DNA from: Streptomyces polyasparticus
Lineage (GTDB): Bacteria; Actinomycetota; Actinomycetes; Streptomycetales; Streptomycetaceae
Assembly: GCF_014493765.1 (NCBI RefSeq)
Contig: NZ_JACTVJ010000004.1
Coordinates: 248,001-312,000, forward strand
Length of the DNA: 64,000 bases
Direction: 5' to 3'
The first letter of the stretch is position 1. Each line of letters begins with the position of its first letter. The position numbers and the translations under genes were made by a program. A model generated the notes under the pieces. That model ran no database searches. It was not told the origin of the DNA and was given only the letters and a program-made list of their open reading frames with translations. Shown piece by piece: positions 52,237 through 60,177 of this stretch.

Positions 52237-53745
52237 TCAGCTCTGGCCACCCGCGAGCTTCTCGCGGAGCGCGGCAAGCGCCTCGTCCGAGGCGAGCGCA
52301 CCGGAATTGTCCGCACCCTCGGAGGAGTACGAACCGCCACCCTGGCCACCGGCGGCCGGAGCGGCGCCGGCCGGAGCCGCCGCACCCTCGGCCTCGGCCT
52401 GGGCGTCGGCCTCGCGGGACTTGATGACCTGCGCCTGGTGCTGCTCGAAGCGCTGCTGCGCCTCGGCGTACTGGGTCTCCCAGGCCTCGCGCTGGGTCTC
52501 GAAGCCCTCGAGCCAGTCGTTGGTCTCGGGGTCGAAGCCCTCGGGGTAGATGTAGTTGCCCTGGTCGTCGTACGACGCGGCCATGCCGTACAGGGTCGGG
52601 TCGAACTCGACCGACGCCGGGTCGGCACCGAAGGACTCGTTGGCCTGCTTGAGGCTCAGCGAGATCCGGCGACGCTCGAGGTCGATGTCGATGACCTTGA
52701 CGAAGATCTCGTCGTTGACCTGGACGACCTGCTCCGGGATCTCCACGTGGCGCTCGGCCAGCTCGGAGATGTGGACCAGACCCTCGATGCCCTCGTCGAC
52801 GCGCACGAACGCACCGAACGGAACGAGCTTCGTGACCTTACCCGGGACGACCTGACCGATCTGGTGCGTACGGGCGAACTGCTGCCACGGGTCTTCCTGG
52901 GTCGCCTTGAGCGACAGGGAGACGCGCTCGCGGTCCATGTCGACGTCGAGAACCTCGACGGTGACTTCCTGGCCGACCTCGACAACCTCGGAGGGGTGGT
53001 CGATGTGCTTCCAGGAGAGCTCGGAGACGTGGACGAGACCGTCGACGCCACCCAGGTCCACGAAGGCACCGAAGTTGACGATCGAGGAAACGACGCCGGA
53101 GCGGACCTGACCCTTCTGCAGGGTGGTGAGGAACGTCTGGCGGACCTCGGACTGGGTCTGCTCCAGCCAGGCACGGCGGGACAGGACCACGTTGTTGCGG
53201 TTCTTGTCCAGCTCGATGATCTTCGCCTCGAGCTCCTTGCCCACGTAGGGCTGGAGGTCGCGAACGCGGCGCATCTCGACCAGGGAGGCCGGGAGGAAGC
53301 CACGGAGGCCGATGTCGAGGATGAGACCACCCTTGACGACCTCGATGACGGTACCGGTGACGATGCCGTCCTCTTCCTTGATCTTCTCGATGGTGCCCCA
53401 GGCGCGCTCGTACTGGGCACGCTTCTTCGAGAGGATCAGGCGGCCTTCCTTGTCCTCCTTCTGGAGAACAAGGGCTTCGATCTCGTCACCGACGGCGACG
53501 ACCTCGTTGGGGTCGACGTCGTGCTTGATCGAGAGCTCGCGGCTCGGGATGACACCTTCGGTCTTGTAACCGATGTCGAGGAGAACCTCGTCCCGGTCAA
53601 CCTTGACGATGACGCCGTCGACGATGTCACCATCGTTGAAGTACTTGATCGTCTCGTCGATGGCGGCGAGGAAAGCTTCCTCGTTACCGATGTCGTTGAC
53701 CGCAACCTGCGGCGTGGTGGCGGTGGTCTCGGTGCTGCTCGTCAT
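52237..53745 (-). CDS. rpsA: 30S ribosomal protein S1
   Basis: A 502-residue protein with four S1 (OB-fold) repeats: VDGVIVKVDRDEVLLDIGYKTEG, VTGTVIEVVKGGLILDIGLRGF, RSGVVSSIVNFGAFVDLGGVDG and VPGKVTKLVPFGAFVRVDEGIEG, followed by an Ala/Glu/Gly-rich tail. S1 binds mRNA on the 30S subunit. The four-domain form is the actinobacterial type. It has a strong promoter 200 bp upstream, giving a leader of about 195 nt, and a strong terminator. Confidence 0.97.
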   Translation of the reverse strand: MTSSTETTATTPQVAVNDIGNEEAFLAAIDETIKYFNDGDIVDGVIVKVDRDEVLLDIGYKTEGVIPSRELSIKHDVDPNEVVAVGDEIEALVLQKEDKEGRLILSKKRAQYERAWGTIEKIKEEDGIVTGTVIEVVKGGLILDIGLRGFLPASLVEMRRVRDLQPYVGKELEAKIIELDKNRNNVVLSRRAWLEQTQSEVRQTFLTTLQKGQVRSGVVSSIVNFGAFVDLGGVDGLVHVSELSWKHIDHPSEVVEVGQEVTVEVLDVDMDRERVSLSLKATQEDPWQQFARTHQIGQVVPGKVTKLVPFGAFVRVDEGIEGLVHISELAERHVEIPEQVVQVNDEIFVKVIDIDLERRRISLSLKQANESFGADPASVEFDPTLYGMAASYDDQGNYIYPEGFDPETNDWLEGFETQREAWETQYAEAQQRFEQHQAQVIKSREADAQAEAEGAAAPAGAAPAAGGQGGGSYSSEGADNSGALASDEALAALREKLAGGQS

Positions 53746-54092
53746 GTGGGAAAGGGCTCCGGTACGGGCATGGAAGTCGTAGGTACTGCTACGCCGGGAG
53801 CCCGTTTCGCTCTGCAGAAGCCGGACAGCCTAGGAAGCGCCTATCCGGAACCAGGTCCGTGGCGCCTCGACAACCGAGGGGACATACAACAGACGCGAGC
53901 GCAGCCTGCTCTGTCCGAGGCACGCAGGCTCGCAGCGCAACTTGTAGCATACGGGGGCTGCCGGGCAGGGTCAATGCGCGAAGGCGCACACCCGGGGCGG
54001 ATCGCCGCATTCCCGGCACAAGAACTGTCGCACGAGGCCACCGGGGTAGCTCTGGTCCCGCTGGCCCGCACCTTACGACGCGGGAGCCCACC
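53746..54092. other. rpsA leader and divergent promoter region
   Basis: A 347-bp non-coding gap. The part from 53746 to 53939 is the predicted rpsA 5' leader, rich in potential stems but without a known riboswitch or stringent element that I recognise. The rest holds the rpsA promoter and the unmapped promoter of the methyltransferase gene. Confidence 0.6.
53946..53974 (-). promoter_or_regulatory. rpsA promoter
   Basis: On the minus strand TTGACC (53974-53969), a 17-bp spacer and TATGCT (53951-53946) make a near-consensus housekeeping sigma promoter. Transcription would start near 53939, leaving a leader of about 195 nt before the rpsA ATG. The plus-strand gene at 54135 is divergent from it. 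Confidence 0.8.
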
Positions 54093-54134
54093 ATCCAAGA
54101 GTCAGCAGCAGACGCTTCCCTATACGACGACGCC

Positions 54135-54920
54135 GTGGCCACGCGACGGGACGCCGGCGCAGCCGAGAGCAGCCGCGCGAACCGCGGCTGGTGGGACCGG
54201 AACGCGGACGAGTACCAGAGCGATCACGGGGCCTTCCTCGGGGACGACCGCTTCGTCTGGGGCCCCGAGGGCCTCGACGAGGCGGAGGCCCGGCTGCTCG
54301 GTCCCGCCTCGTCGTTGAAGGGTGCCGCGGTCCTGGAGATCGGCGCGGGCGCCGCCCAGTGCTCGCGCTGGCTGGCCGCGCAGGGTGCGCACCCGGTGGC
54401 GCTCGACCTGTCGCACCGCCAGCTCCAGCACGCGCTGCGGATCGGGGCCGAGGGCGTGGGCCTGGTGGAGGCGGACGCGGGGGCGCTGCCGTTCGCGGAC
54501 GGCACCTTCGACCTCGCGTGCTCCGCGTACGGCGCACTCCCCTTCGTCGCCGACCCCGTCCTCGTCCTGCGCGAGGTGCGCCGGGTGCTGCGGCCCGGCG
54601 GCCGTTTCGTGTTCTCGGTCACGCACCCCATCCGCTGGGCGTTCCCCGACGAGCCCGGCCCCGAGGGCCTGTCCGTCTCGGGCTCCTACTTCGACCGCAC
54701 GCCGTACGTGGAGCAGGACGACAGCGGTCACGCCGTGTACGTGGAACACCACCGCACCGTCGGCGACCGCGTACGGGACGTGGTCGCGGCGGGCCTGCGC
54801 CTGGTGGACCTGGTCGAGCCGGAGTGGCCGGACTGGAACACCCAGGAGTGGGGCGGCTGGTCCCCGCTGCGCGGCTCACTGATCCCGGGCACGGCGATCT
54901 TCGTCTGCGACCGCGACTGA
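54135..54920 (+). CDS. SAM-dependent methyltransferase (class I)
   Basis: A 261-residue methyltransferase: motif I VLEIGAGAAQCSRWLA, VALDLSHRQLQHA, motif IV FDLACSAYGALPFVADP and motif V LRPGGRFVFSVTHPIRWAF. The opening RANRGWWDRNADEYQSDHG is typical of an actinobacterial group; the substrate is unknown. GTG 54135 lacks a ribosome-binding site. Coding-like sequence extends 14 codons upstream to ATC 54093 (IQESAADASLYDDAV), with GGGAG six bases before it, so initiation at AUC is possible. Confidence 0.85.
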   Translation: MATRRDAGAAESSRANRGWWDRNADEYQSDHGAFLGDDRFVWGPEGLDEAEARLLGPASSLKGAAVLEIGAGAAQCSRWLAAQGAHPVALDLSHRQLQHALRIGAEGVGLVEADAGALPFADGTFDLACSAYGALPFVADPVLVLREVRRVLRPGGRFVFSVTHPIRWAFPDEPGPEGLSVSGSYFDRTPYVEQDDSGHAVYVEHHRTVGDRVRDVVAAGLRLVDLVEPEWPDWNTQEWGGWSPLRGSLIPGTAIFVCDRD

Positions 54921-54922
54921 GG

Positions 54923-55912
54923 TCACGGGGCCGGCTTTTCCGTACGGGAGCCCGGGGCCTTGTCCGGGCGGCGGGCCAGGTCCAGGGCGTAGTCGGGCCA
55001 CCAGTTCCCCGCCGGCGGTCCGCCGCGGCAGGCGCCGTCGGAGTCGCCCGGGTGCTTGATCCACAGGAACGCGTCGATACGGGGATGGCCCGTCGCGGTC
55101 GTCGGGGTGCGCCCGAGGGTGCGGCCCGGCGGGTTGCACCAGGGTTCGGCCAGGCCCGGGGGCGGCGGTCCGCTGCCGTTGCGGCTCGTGTCCATGACGA
55201 AGTGCTTTCCGCCGAGGAGTTCGCCGAGCGTGTTCCCGTACGCGATGACCTCGGCGTCGGCGCGGAAGTTGGACACATTGAGCGCGAAGCCGTCGGCGCG
55301 GGCCGCTCCGGCGCGCATCAGGGCCGGGACCATCCGCCAGGGGTTGGGCACCCAGGCCGGATGGCCGGCGTCCAGGTACACCTTGGTGCGGGGCTGCTGC
55401 TTGAGCCGGTCGACCGCCTTGGTGAGCAGATCGACGCGTTCGTCGTGGAAGCGGGCCGGGGTGCAGCCGTCCAGCAGGTGCGGGACCGCGTCGGGTTCGA
55501 GGATCACGAGGGCCGGGGCGTCGCCGATCGCCGCGGCGAAGCGGTCGATCCAGCGCAGGTAGGCCGGTCCGCTCTCCGCGCCGCCCGCGGAGTACTGGCC
55601 GCAGTCGCGGTGCGGGATGCGGTAGGCGACGAGCAGGACGGTGCGCCCGTCCGCCTCCCGTACGGCGCGTTCGATCCCGAAGGTGGGGTCGGCGTCGGCG
55701 AGCCAGGTGGGGGTGGGCTGCTCGGCGATACGGCGCATCTGCCGAGCGTCTTCGATCCGGCCGGCCTGCTGCCAGGTTTCGGCCTGGCGGGCGGCGGCGC
55801 TTTGCGGGTCCACCCAGAAGGGGTGCGGGTCCTGGGCCGCGGCGGGTGTGGTCACGCCGGTCGTGAGGAGTGCCGCCAGGAGTGCGGGGGCGGTGAGGGC
55901 GCGGTTGAGCAT
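54923..55912 (-). CDS. Glycoside hydrolase family 6 (cellulase-type)
   Basis: A 329-residue secreted enzyme with a signal peptide ending near AQDPHPFWVD. GH6 marks are VAYRIPHRDCGQYSAGG, VILEPDAVPHL with the catalytic Asp, KVYLDAGHPAWV and the conserved WIKHPGDSDGACRG near the end. GH6 enzymes hydrolyse beta-1,4-glucans with inversion; there is no binding module. It may act on cellulose or on the bacterium's own glucan. Confidence 0.92.
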   Translation of the reverse strand: MLNRALTAPALLAALLTTGVTTPAAAQDPHPFWVDPQSAAARQAETWQQAGRIEDARQMRRIAEQPTPTWLADADPTFGIERAVREADGRTVLLVAYRIPHRDCGQYSAGGAESGPAYLRWIDRFAAAIGDAPALVILEPDAVPHLLDGCTPARFHDERVDLLTKAVDRLKQQPRTKVYLDAGHPAWVPNPWRMVPALMRAGAARADGFALNVSNFRADAEVIAYGNTLGELLGGKHFVMDTSRNGSGPPPPGLAEPWCNPPGRTLGRTPTTATGHPRIDAFLWIKHPGDSDGACRGGPPAGNWWPDYALDLARRPDKAPGSRTEKPAP

Positions 55913-56236
55913 GCGTTTCTTTCCCCCACCCCGCCCCTTCCCGAAACCGGGGCTCCGCCCCGGACCCCCTTTGCGGAGTCCCCACGGATGGGTGGGCCAG
56001 CGGGGGCTCCGCCCCCTGCACCCCCCTTTTCGCGCTGAACGCGCTCGGCCTCAATCGCCGGCGGGGCTGGGTATTCAGCCCCTGCGGCGATTGAGCAGAT
56101 CCGAGCGAAGCTCGGATGCGGGGTCCAGGGCGAAGCCCCGGTTTCGGGAAGGGGCGGGGTGGGGGAGAAAGCCCGCCGCAGGCGCCCACCCACCCGCACC
56201 CTCACCGCCCCGCGCCCGTCCACCACACTGGACCCC
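55913..56236. repeat. Palindromic intergenic mosaic with about 42-bp terminal inverted repeats
   Basis: Arms at about 55920-55965 and 56121-56170 are near-perfect inverted copies (CCCACCCCGCCCCTTCCCGA, GAAACCGGGGCT and so on). Between them are smaller palindromes: GGGGGCTCCGCCCCC at 56010, AATCGCCG/CGGCGATT around GGGGCTG/CAGCCCC at 56053-56092, and ATCCGAGC-GA-GCTCGGAT near 56098. No ORF is present. Streptomyces chromosomes carry many such short palindromic elements. Both flanking genes start or end outside. Confidence 0.8.
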
Positions 56237-58843
56237 GTGATCCGCACCGACGCCCTCGCCGAGCTGCCCGTCCGCACAGCCCTGCCCACCCTGGAGGCAG
56301 CGCTGGACACCCGCGGCACCGCGGTCCTGTGCGCCCCGCCCGGCACCGGCAAGACCACCCTCGTACCGCTGGCCCTCGCCGGGCTCCTGGGCCAAGGAGA
56401 GCCCCGCCGCGTCCTCGTCGCCGAGCCACGAAGGATCGCCGCGCGCGCCGCCGCACGGCGGATGGCCTGGCTGCTCGGCGAGCAGGTGGGCGAGAGCGTC
56501 GGTTTCACGGTACGCGGCGAGCGGAACGTCGGACGCGGCACCCGCGTCGAGGTGGTCACCACCGGCGTGCTGCTGCAACGTCTGCAGCGCGACCAGGAGT
56601 TGAGCGGCGTGGACGTGGTCGTCCTCGACGAGTGCCACGAACGGCATCTGGACGCCGATACGGTCGCCGCGTTCCTCCTCGACGTACGGCAGACGCTCCG
56701 TCCCGAGCTGCGCCTGATCGCCGCCTCGGCGACCACCGACGCCGAGGGCTGGGCCCGCCTCCTCGGCGACGGAGGCGACGGAGGCGACGGAGGCAGCCGA
56801 GCAGCCGAGCCCGCCCCCGTCGTCGAGGCGCAGGGCACCGCCCACCCCGTGGAGATCGTCTGGGCACCACCCACCCGCCCCGTACGTCCCCCGCACGGCA
56901 TGCGCGTCGACCCCGCCCTGCTCACCCATGTCGCGGCCACCGTCCGCCGCGCCCTGACCGAACGCACCGGCGACGTGCTGTGCTTCCTGCCCGGCGTCGG
57001 TGAAATCGCCCGTGTCGCAGGCCAGTTGGGCGGTCTCGGGGACGTGGACGTGCTGCAGGTGCACGGCCGTGCACCTGCCGCCGTGCAGGACGCGGTGCTC
57101 TCCCCGGGGACGCGGCGCCGGGTCGTTCTCGCCACCGCCGTGGCCGAGTCCTCCCTCACCGTCCTGGGCGTGCGGGTCGTCGTCGACTCGGGGCTCGCCC
57201 GCGAGCCGCGTACGGACCATGCGCGCGGCCTGAGCGCACTGACCACCGTACGGGCGTCGCAGGCGGCCGGGCGGCAGCGTGCGGGGCGGGCCGGGCGTGA
57301 GGCGCCCGGTGCGGTGTACCGCTGCTGGGACGAGGCCGAGGACGGGCGTCTTGCAAGGTTCCCCGCGCCGGAGATCAAGGTCGCGGATCTGACCGCGTTC
57401 GCCCTGCAGACCGCCTGCTGGGGCGATCCGGACGCCTCCGGGCTCGCGCTGCTCGACCCGCCGCCGGCCGGCGCGATGGCCGCGGCGCGCCACTCGCTGA
57501 CGGCGATCGGTGCGCTCGATCCGGCGGGCCGGGTGCCCGAACGGGGCCTGCGGATGGCCCGGTTGGGCCTGCATCCGCGCCTGGGCCGCGCGCTACTCGA
57601 CGGTGCGCGCGAGCTCGGCGCGCGGACGGCGGCCGAGGTGGTGGCGCTCCTGAGCGAGGAGCCGCCACGTGAGTACGGGAACGACCTCGCGGGCGCGTTG
57701 CGCGCGGCCCGCCGCGGCGGCGACGCGTACGGCGCCCGGTGGCGCACGGAGACCCGCCGGCTGACCTCGGCGCTCGGCAGACAGGGCGACGGCCGGGAGG
57801 CCGGCCCCTCCCCCGCGACCGCACCGAACCCGCCGTCGGCCCGCCTGTCGGCGCCGACCGCCGAGGACCGCGCCCCCGCCCTCGTCACCGCCCTCGCCTT
57901 CCCCGAGCGCATCGCCCGCTCCAAGGGCGCCGGCGCCTACCTCATGGCCTCCGGCACGGCGGCCGAACTCCCCGACGGCTCCCCGCTGTTCGGCTCCGAA
58001 TGGATCGCCGTCGCCGTCGCCGACCGGCCTGTCGGCTCCGCGCACGCACGCGTACGGCTCGGGGCGGTGCTCGACGAGGACACCGCACGTGCTGCCGCCG
58101 CACCGCTGTACAGCAGCGGCGCCGAGGTCGGCTGGACCGACGGCGACGTGGTCGCGCGGCGGGTCGACCGGCTCGGCGCGATCGAGCTGCGGGTGCGCCC
58201 GCTCGGCGACCCCGACCCCGCTCTCGTACGGCAGGCGCTGCTCGAAGGGCTGGCCGCGGAGGGCACCGTACTCCTGAAGTGGCCGCAGAAGGCACAGGAG
58301 TTGAGGCGGCGGCTGGCCTTCGTGCACCGGCAGCTGGGCGAGCCCTGGCCCGCCGTGGACGAGACGGCGCTGCTCGCGCGGGCGGACGAGTGGCTCGAGC
58401 CCGAACTGTCGAAGGCGCGGCGCCGCGCGGACCTCGCACGGATCGACGCCGGGCAGGCGCTCACCCGGCTGCTGCCGTGGGCGACCGGTGAGGCCGCACG
58501 GCTCGACGAGCTCGCACCCGAACGGTTCACGGTGCCGAGCGGCTCGTCCGTACGGATCGACTACACCGACCCCGAACAGCCCGTGCTCGCCGTGAAGTTG
58601 CAGGAGATGTTCGGGCTCGCCGAGACACCCGAGGTCGCCGGCGTGCCCGTACTCGTGCATCTGCTCTCGCCCGCGGGCCGGCCCGCCGCCGTCACGGCCG
58701 ATCTCGCCTCGTTCTGGCACTCCGGCTATCAGGCGGTACGGGCCGAGCTGCGCGGACGCTACCCCAAGCACCCGTGGCCGCAGGACCCGGCGGGCGCAGC
58801 ACCCACGAAGTTCACCAACGCCCGCCTGCGCAGGGAGAGTTGA
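56237..58843 (+). CDS. hrpB: ATP-dependent helicase HrpB
   Basis: An 868-residue DEAH-type RNA helicase-like protein. Walker A is APPGTGKTTL at about 33-42, the DEAH-type box VVLDECHERH at about 127-136, motif III SATTDA, and motif VI QAAGRQRAGRAGREAPG; the long C-terminal region ends with the HrpB-specific LVHLLSPAGRPAAVTADLASFW. The physiological role of HrpB is not settled. GTG 56237 follows the palindromic element. Confidence 0.92.
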   Translation: MIRTDALAELPVRTALPTLEAALDTRGTAVLCAPPGTGKTTLVPLALAGLLGQGEPRRVLVAEPRRIAARAAARRMAWLLGEQVGESVGFTVRGERNVGRGTRVEVVTTGVLLQRLQRDQELSGVDVVVLDECHERHLDADTVAAFLLDVRQTLRPELRLIAASATTDAEGWARLLGDGGDGGDGGSRAAEPAPVVEAQGTAHPVEIVWAPPTRPVRPPHGMRVDPALLTHVAATVRRALTERTGDVLCFLPGVGEIARVAGQLGGLGDVDVLQVHGRAPAAVQDAVLSPGTRRRVVLATAVAESSLTVLGVRVVVDSGLAREPRTDHARGLSALTTVRASQAAGRQRAGRAGREAPGAVYRCWDEAEDGRLARFPAPEIKVADLTAFALQTACWGDPDASGLALLDPPPAGAMAAARHSLTAIGALDPAGRVPERGLRMARLGLHPRLGRALLDGARELGARTAAEVVALLSEEPPREYGNDLAGALRAARRGGDAYGARWRTETRRLTSALGRQGDGREAGPSPATAPNPPSARLSAPTAEDRAPALVTALAFPERIARSKGAGAYLMASGTAAELPDGSPLFGSEWIAVAVADRPVGSAHARVRLGAVLDEDTARAAAAPLYSSGAEVGWTDGDVVARRVDRLGAIELRVRPLGDPDPALVRQALLEGLAAEGTVLLKWPQKAQELRRRLAFVHRQLGEPWPAVDETALLARADEWLEPELSKARRRADLARIDAGQALTRLLPWATGEAARLDELAPERFTVPSGSSVRIDYTDPEQPVLAVKLQEMFGLAETPEVAGVPVLVHLLSPAGRPAAVTADLASFWHSGYQAVRAELRGRYPKHPWPQDPAGAAPTKFTNARLRRES

Positions 58844-59851
58844 TCAGACCCCGGCCGGTTCGGGTTCCGGCTCGCGGTCACCCGAAGGCTCCGGACCGTC
58901 GGGACGGCGGCTGCGGGCCTCCAGCCACAGCGAGAGGGACAGCAACAGCAAGGCGAGGAACCCGAAGCCCCACGGAATGTACGTGGTCATCGCGAGCACC
59001 AGCTGACGCTGCGACTTGACCAGATCCACCGTGGACTTGATGAAGTCCTCGCGCATCTTCACATGCCCGTCGAAGACCGTGAGCTTGTCCTTGCCCGGGG
59101 CCATGGCCACCAGGAGCGAACCCCCGCGCATCTCCTCCTTGTGGATCTCCTCGCCGTAAACGGGCGCGCCGGTGGTGGGATCGACCCAGAACTTGCGCAC
59201 GGTCGTGTACCACATCTCCGTCTTGCTGTTCTTCAGGACCTCGGGCGAAATCTCCATGCCGCCGGGCATCGTGCTGGGCCAGTCGACCTTCCGCCAGGGG
59301 ATCGTCTGCTCGAAGTAGTAGACGTCGAGGCCACGGAAGTTCTGCTCGCCCTTGAAGAAGATGGTGTTGGTCGAACGGCTGCGCGCGTCGAAGTACTTGT
59401 AGTCGCGCTTCTCGGTGAGGAAGGGCCACTTGAACTCCAGGCCCTCGCGCTTGACCGGCTGCTTGTCGGCCATCTCGCCGGTGGCATGCACGGGCTCCGC
59501 GGAGTGGGCGTCGAAGATGTAGCGCTCGGGGATCTTGGTGACCATGTTGCCGTCGGAGTCCTGCGCGTAGGACAGGCCGTCCCACACGACGACGTCCTTG
59601 CCGGCCGTCTCCTCGATCTTCTCGGACTCCTCCACATTGCCCTTGAGCGTCTGCACGATCGACAGGTCGGTCTTCACCACCCCCTTCCCCACCTGGTAGA
59701 TGCTCGCGCCCTTCGCCTCCAGGACCATGATCTGGTACTGGTTCGCCGGCACCTTCGCCAGGCGCGGGAACGCGTAGAAACGGATCAGCGGCGAGAGGGC
59801 CGCGAAGAACACGGCGAAGCCGAGAAGGATCAAGCTGGCCTTGCGGCGCAT
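58844..59851 (-). CDS. DUF3068 (PorA-like) membrane protein
   Basis: A 335-residue protein with an N-terminal membrane helix, a large extracytoplasmic beta-domain (about 30-285) and a second helix (YIPWGFGFLALLLLSLSLWL) before a charged tail. DUF3068 is an actinobacterial family that includes porin-like annotations; its role in the envelope is unknown. Its stop codon abuts the hrpB stop codon (TGATCA). The SPW_0924-type small gene lies upstream on the same strand. Confidence 0.87.
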   Translation of the reverse strand: MRRKASLILLGFAVFFAALSPLIRFYAFPRLAKVPANQYQIMVLEAKGASIYQVGKGVVKTDLSIVQTLKGNVEESEKIEETAGKDVVVWDGLSYAQDSDGNMVTKIPERYIFDAHSAEPVHATGEMADKQPVKREGLEFKWPFLTEKRDYKYFDARSRSTNTIFFKGEQNFRGLDVYYFEQTIPWRKVDWPSTMPGGMEISPEVLKNSKTEMWYTTVRKFWVDPTTGAPVYGEEIHKEEMRGGSLLVAMAPGKDKLTVFDGHVKMREDFIKSTVDLVKSQRQLVLAMTTYIPWGFGFLALLLLSLSLWLEARSRRPDGPEPSGDREPEPEPAGV

Positions 59852-59864
59852 CGCAGCGGCCTCC

Positions 59865-59999
59865 CTACGGGTGCTTGGGAACGGTGGTGAGCAACGGCTT
59901 CGGCGAGGTCTTGCCGGGCGGCGCCTCCATCGAGGAAATGGTGAGGACCAGGGCGAGCGCTACGGCGAGACCGATCCCGGCGGCTATCAGAGCGCGCAT
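59865..59999 (-). CDS. SPW_0924-family small membrane protein
   Basis: A 44-residue peptide with one membrane helix (LIAAGIGLAVALALVLTISS) and a conserved extracytoplasmic tail ending PKPLLTTVPKHP. GGGAGG stands ten bases before the ATG. It lies 13 bp from the DUF3068 gene and likely forms an operon with it. Confidence 0.85.
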   Translation of the reverse strand: MRALIAAGIGLAVALALVLTISSMEAPPGKTSPKPLLTTVPKHP

Positions 60000-60078
60000 A
60001 TCCGGCCCCCCTCCCAGAATCTGATACGGCGTCAGGGCTGGGGCACCGTAGCAACGCGGGGGCGAGATGAGAACACGT

Positions 60079-60119
60079 CGCACCGCCCCTGATCCGGGAT
60101 TCGGTTCAGGGGCGGTGCG
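60079..60119. terminator. Strong hairpin terminator
   Basis: A perfect 14-bp stem CGCACCGCCCCTGA / TCAGGGGCGGTGCG with a 13-base loop, 60 bases past the end of the transglycosylase gene. It separates that gene from the SPW_0924/DUF3068 unit. Confidence 0.88.
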
Positions 60120-60177
60120 GTGACGCGTGTGAAGTTGTGTGACGCGCTACGGCGTCACCGAGCGGGGCCGCACGGCC

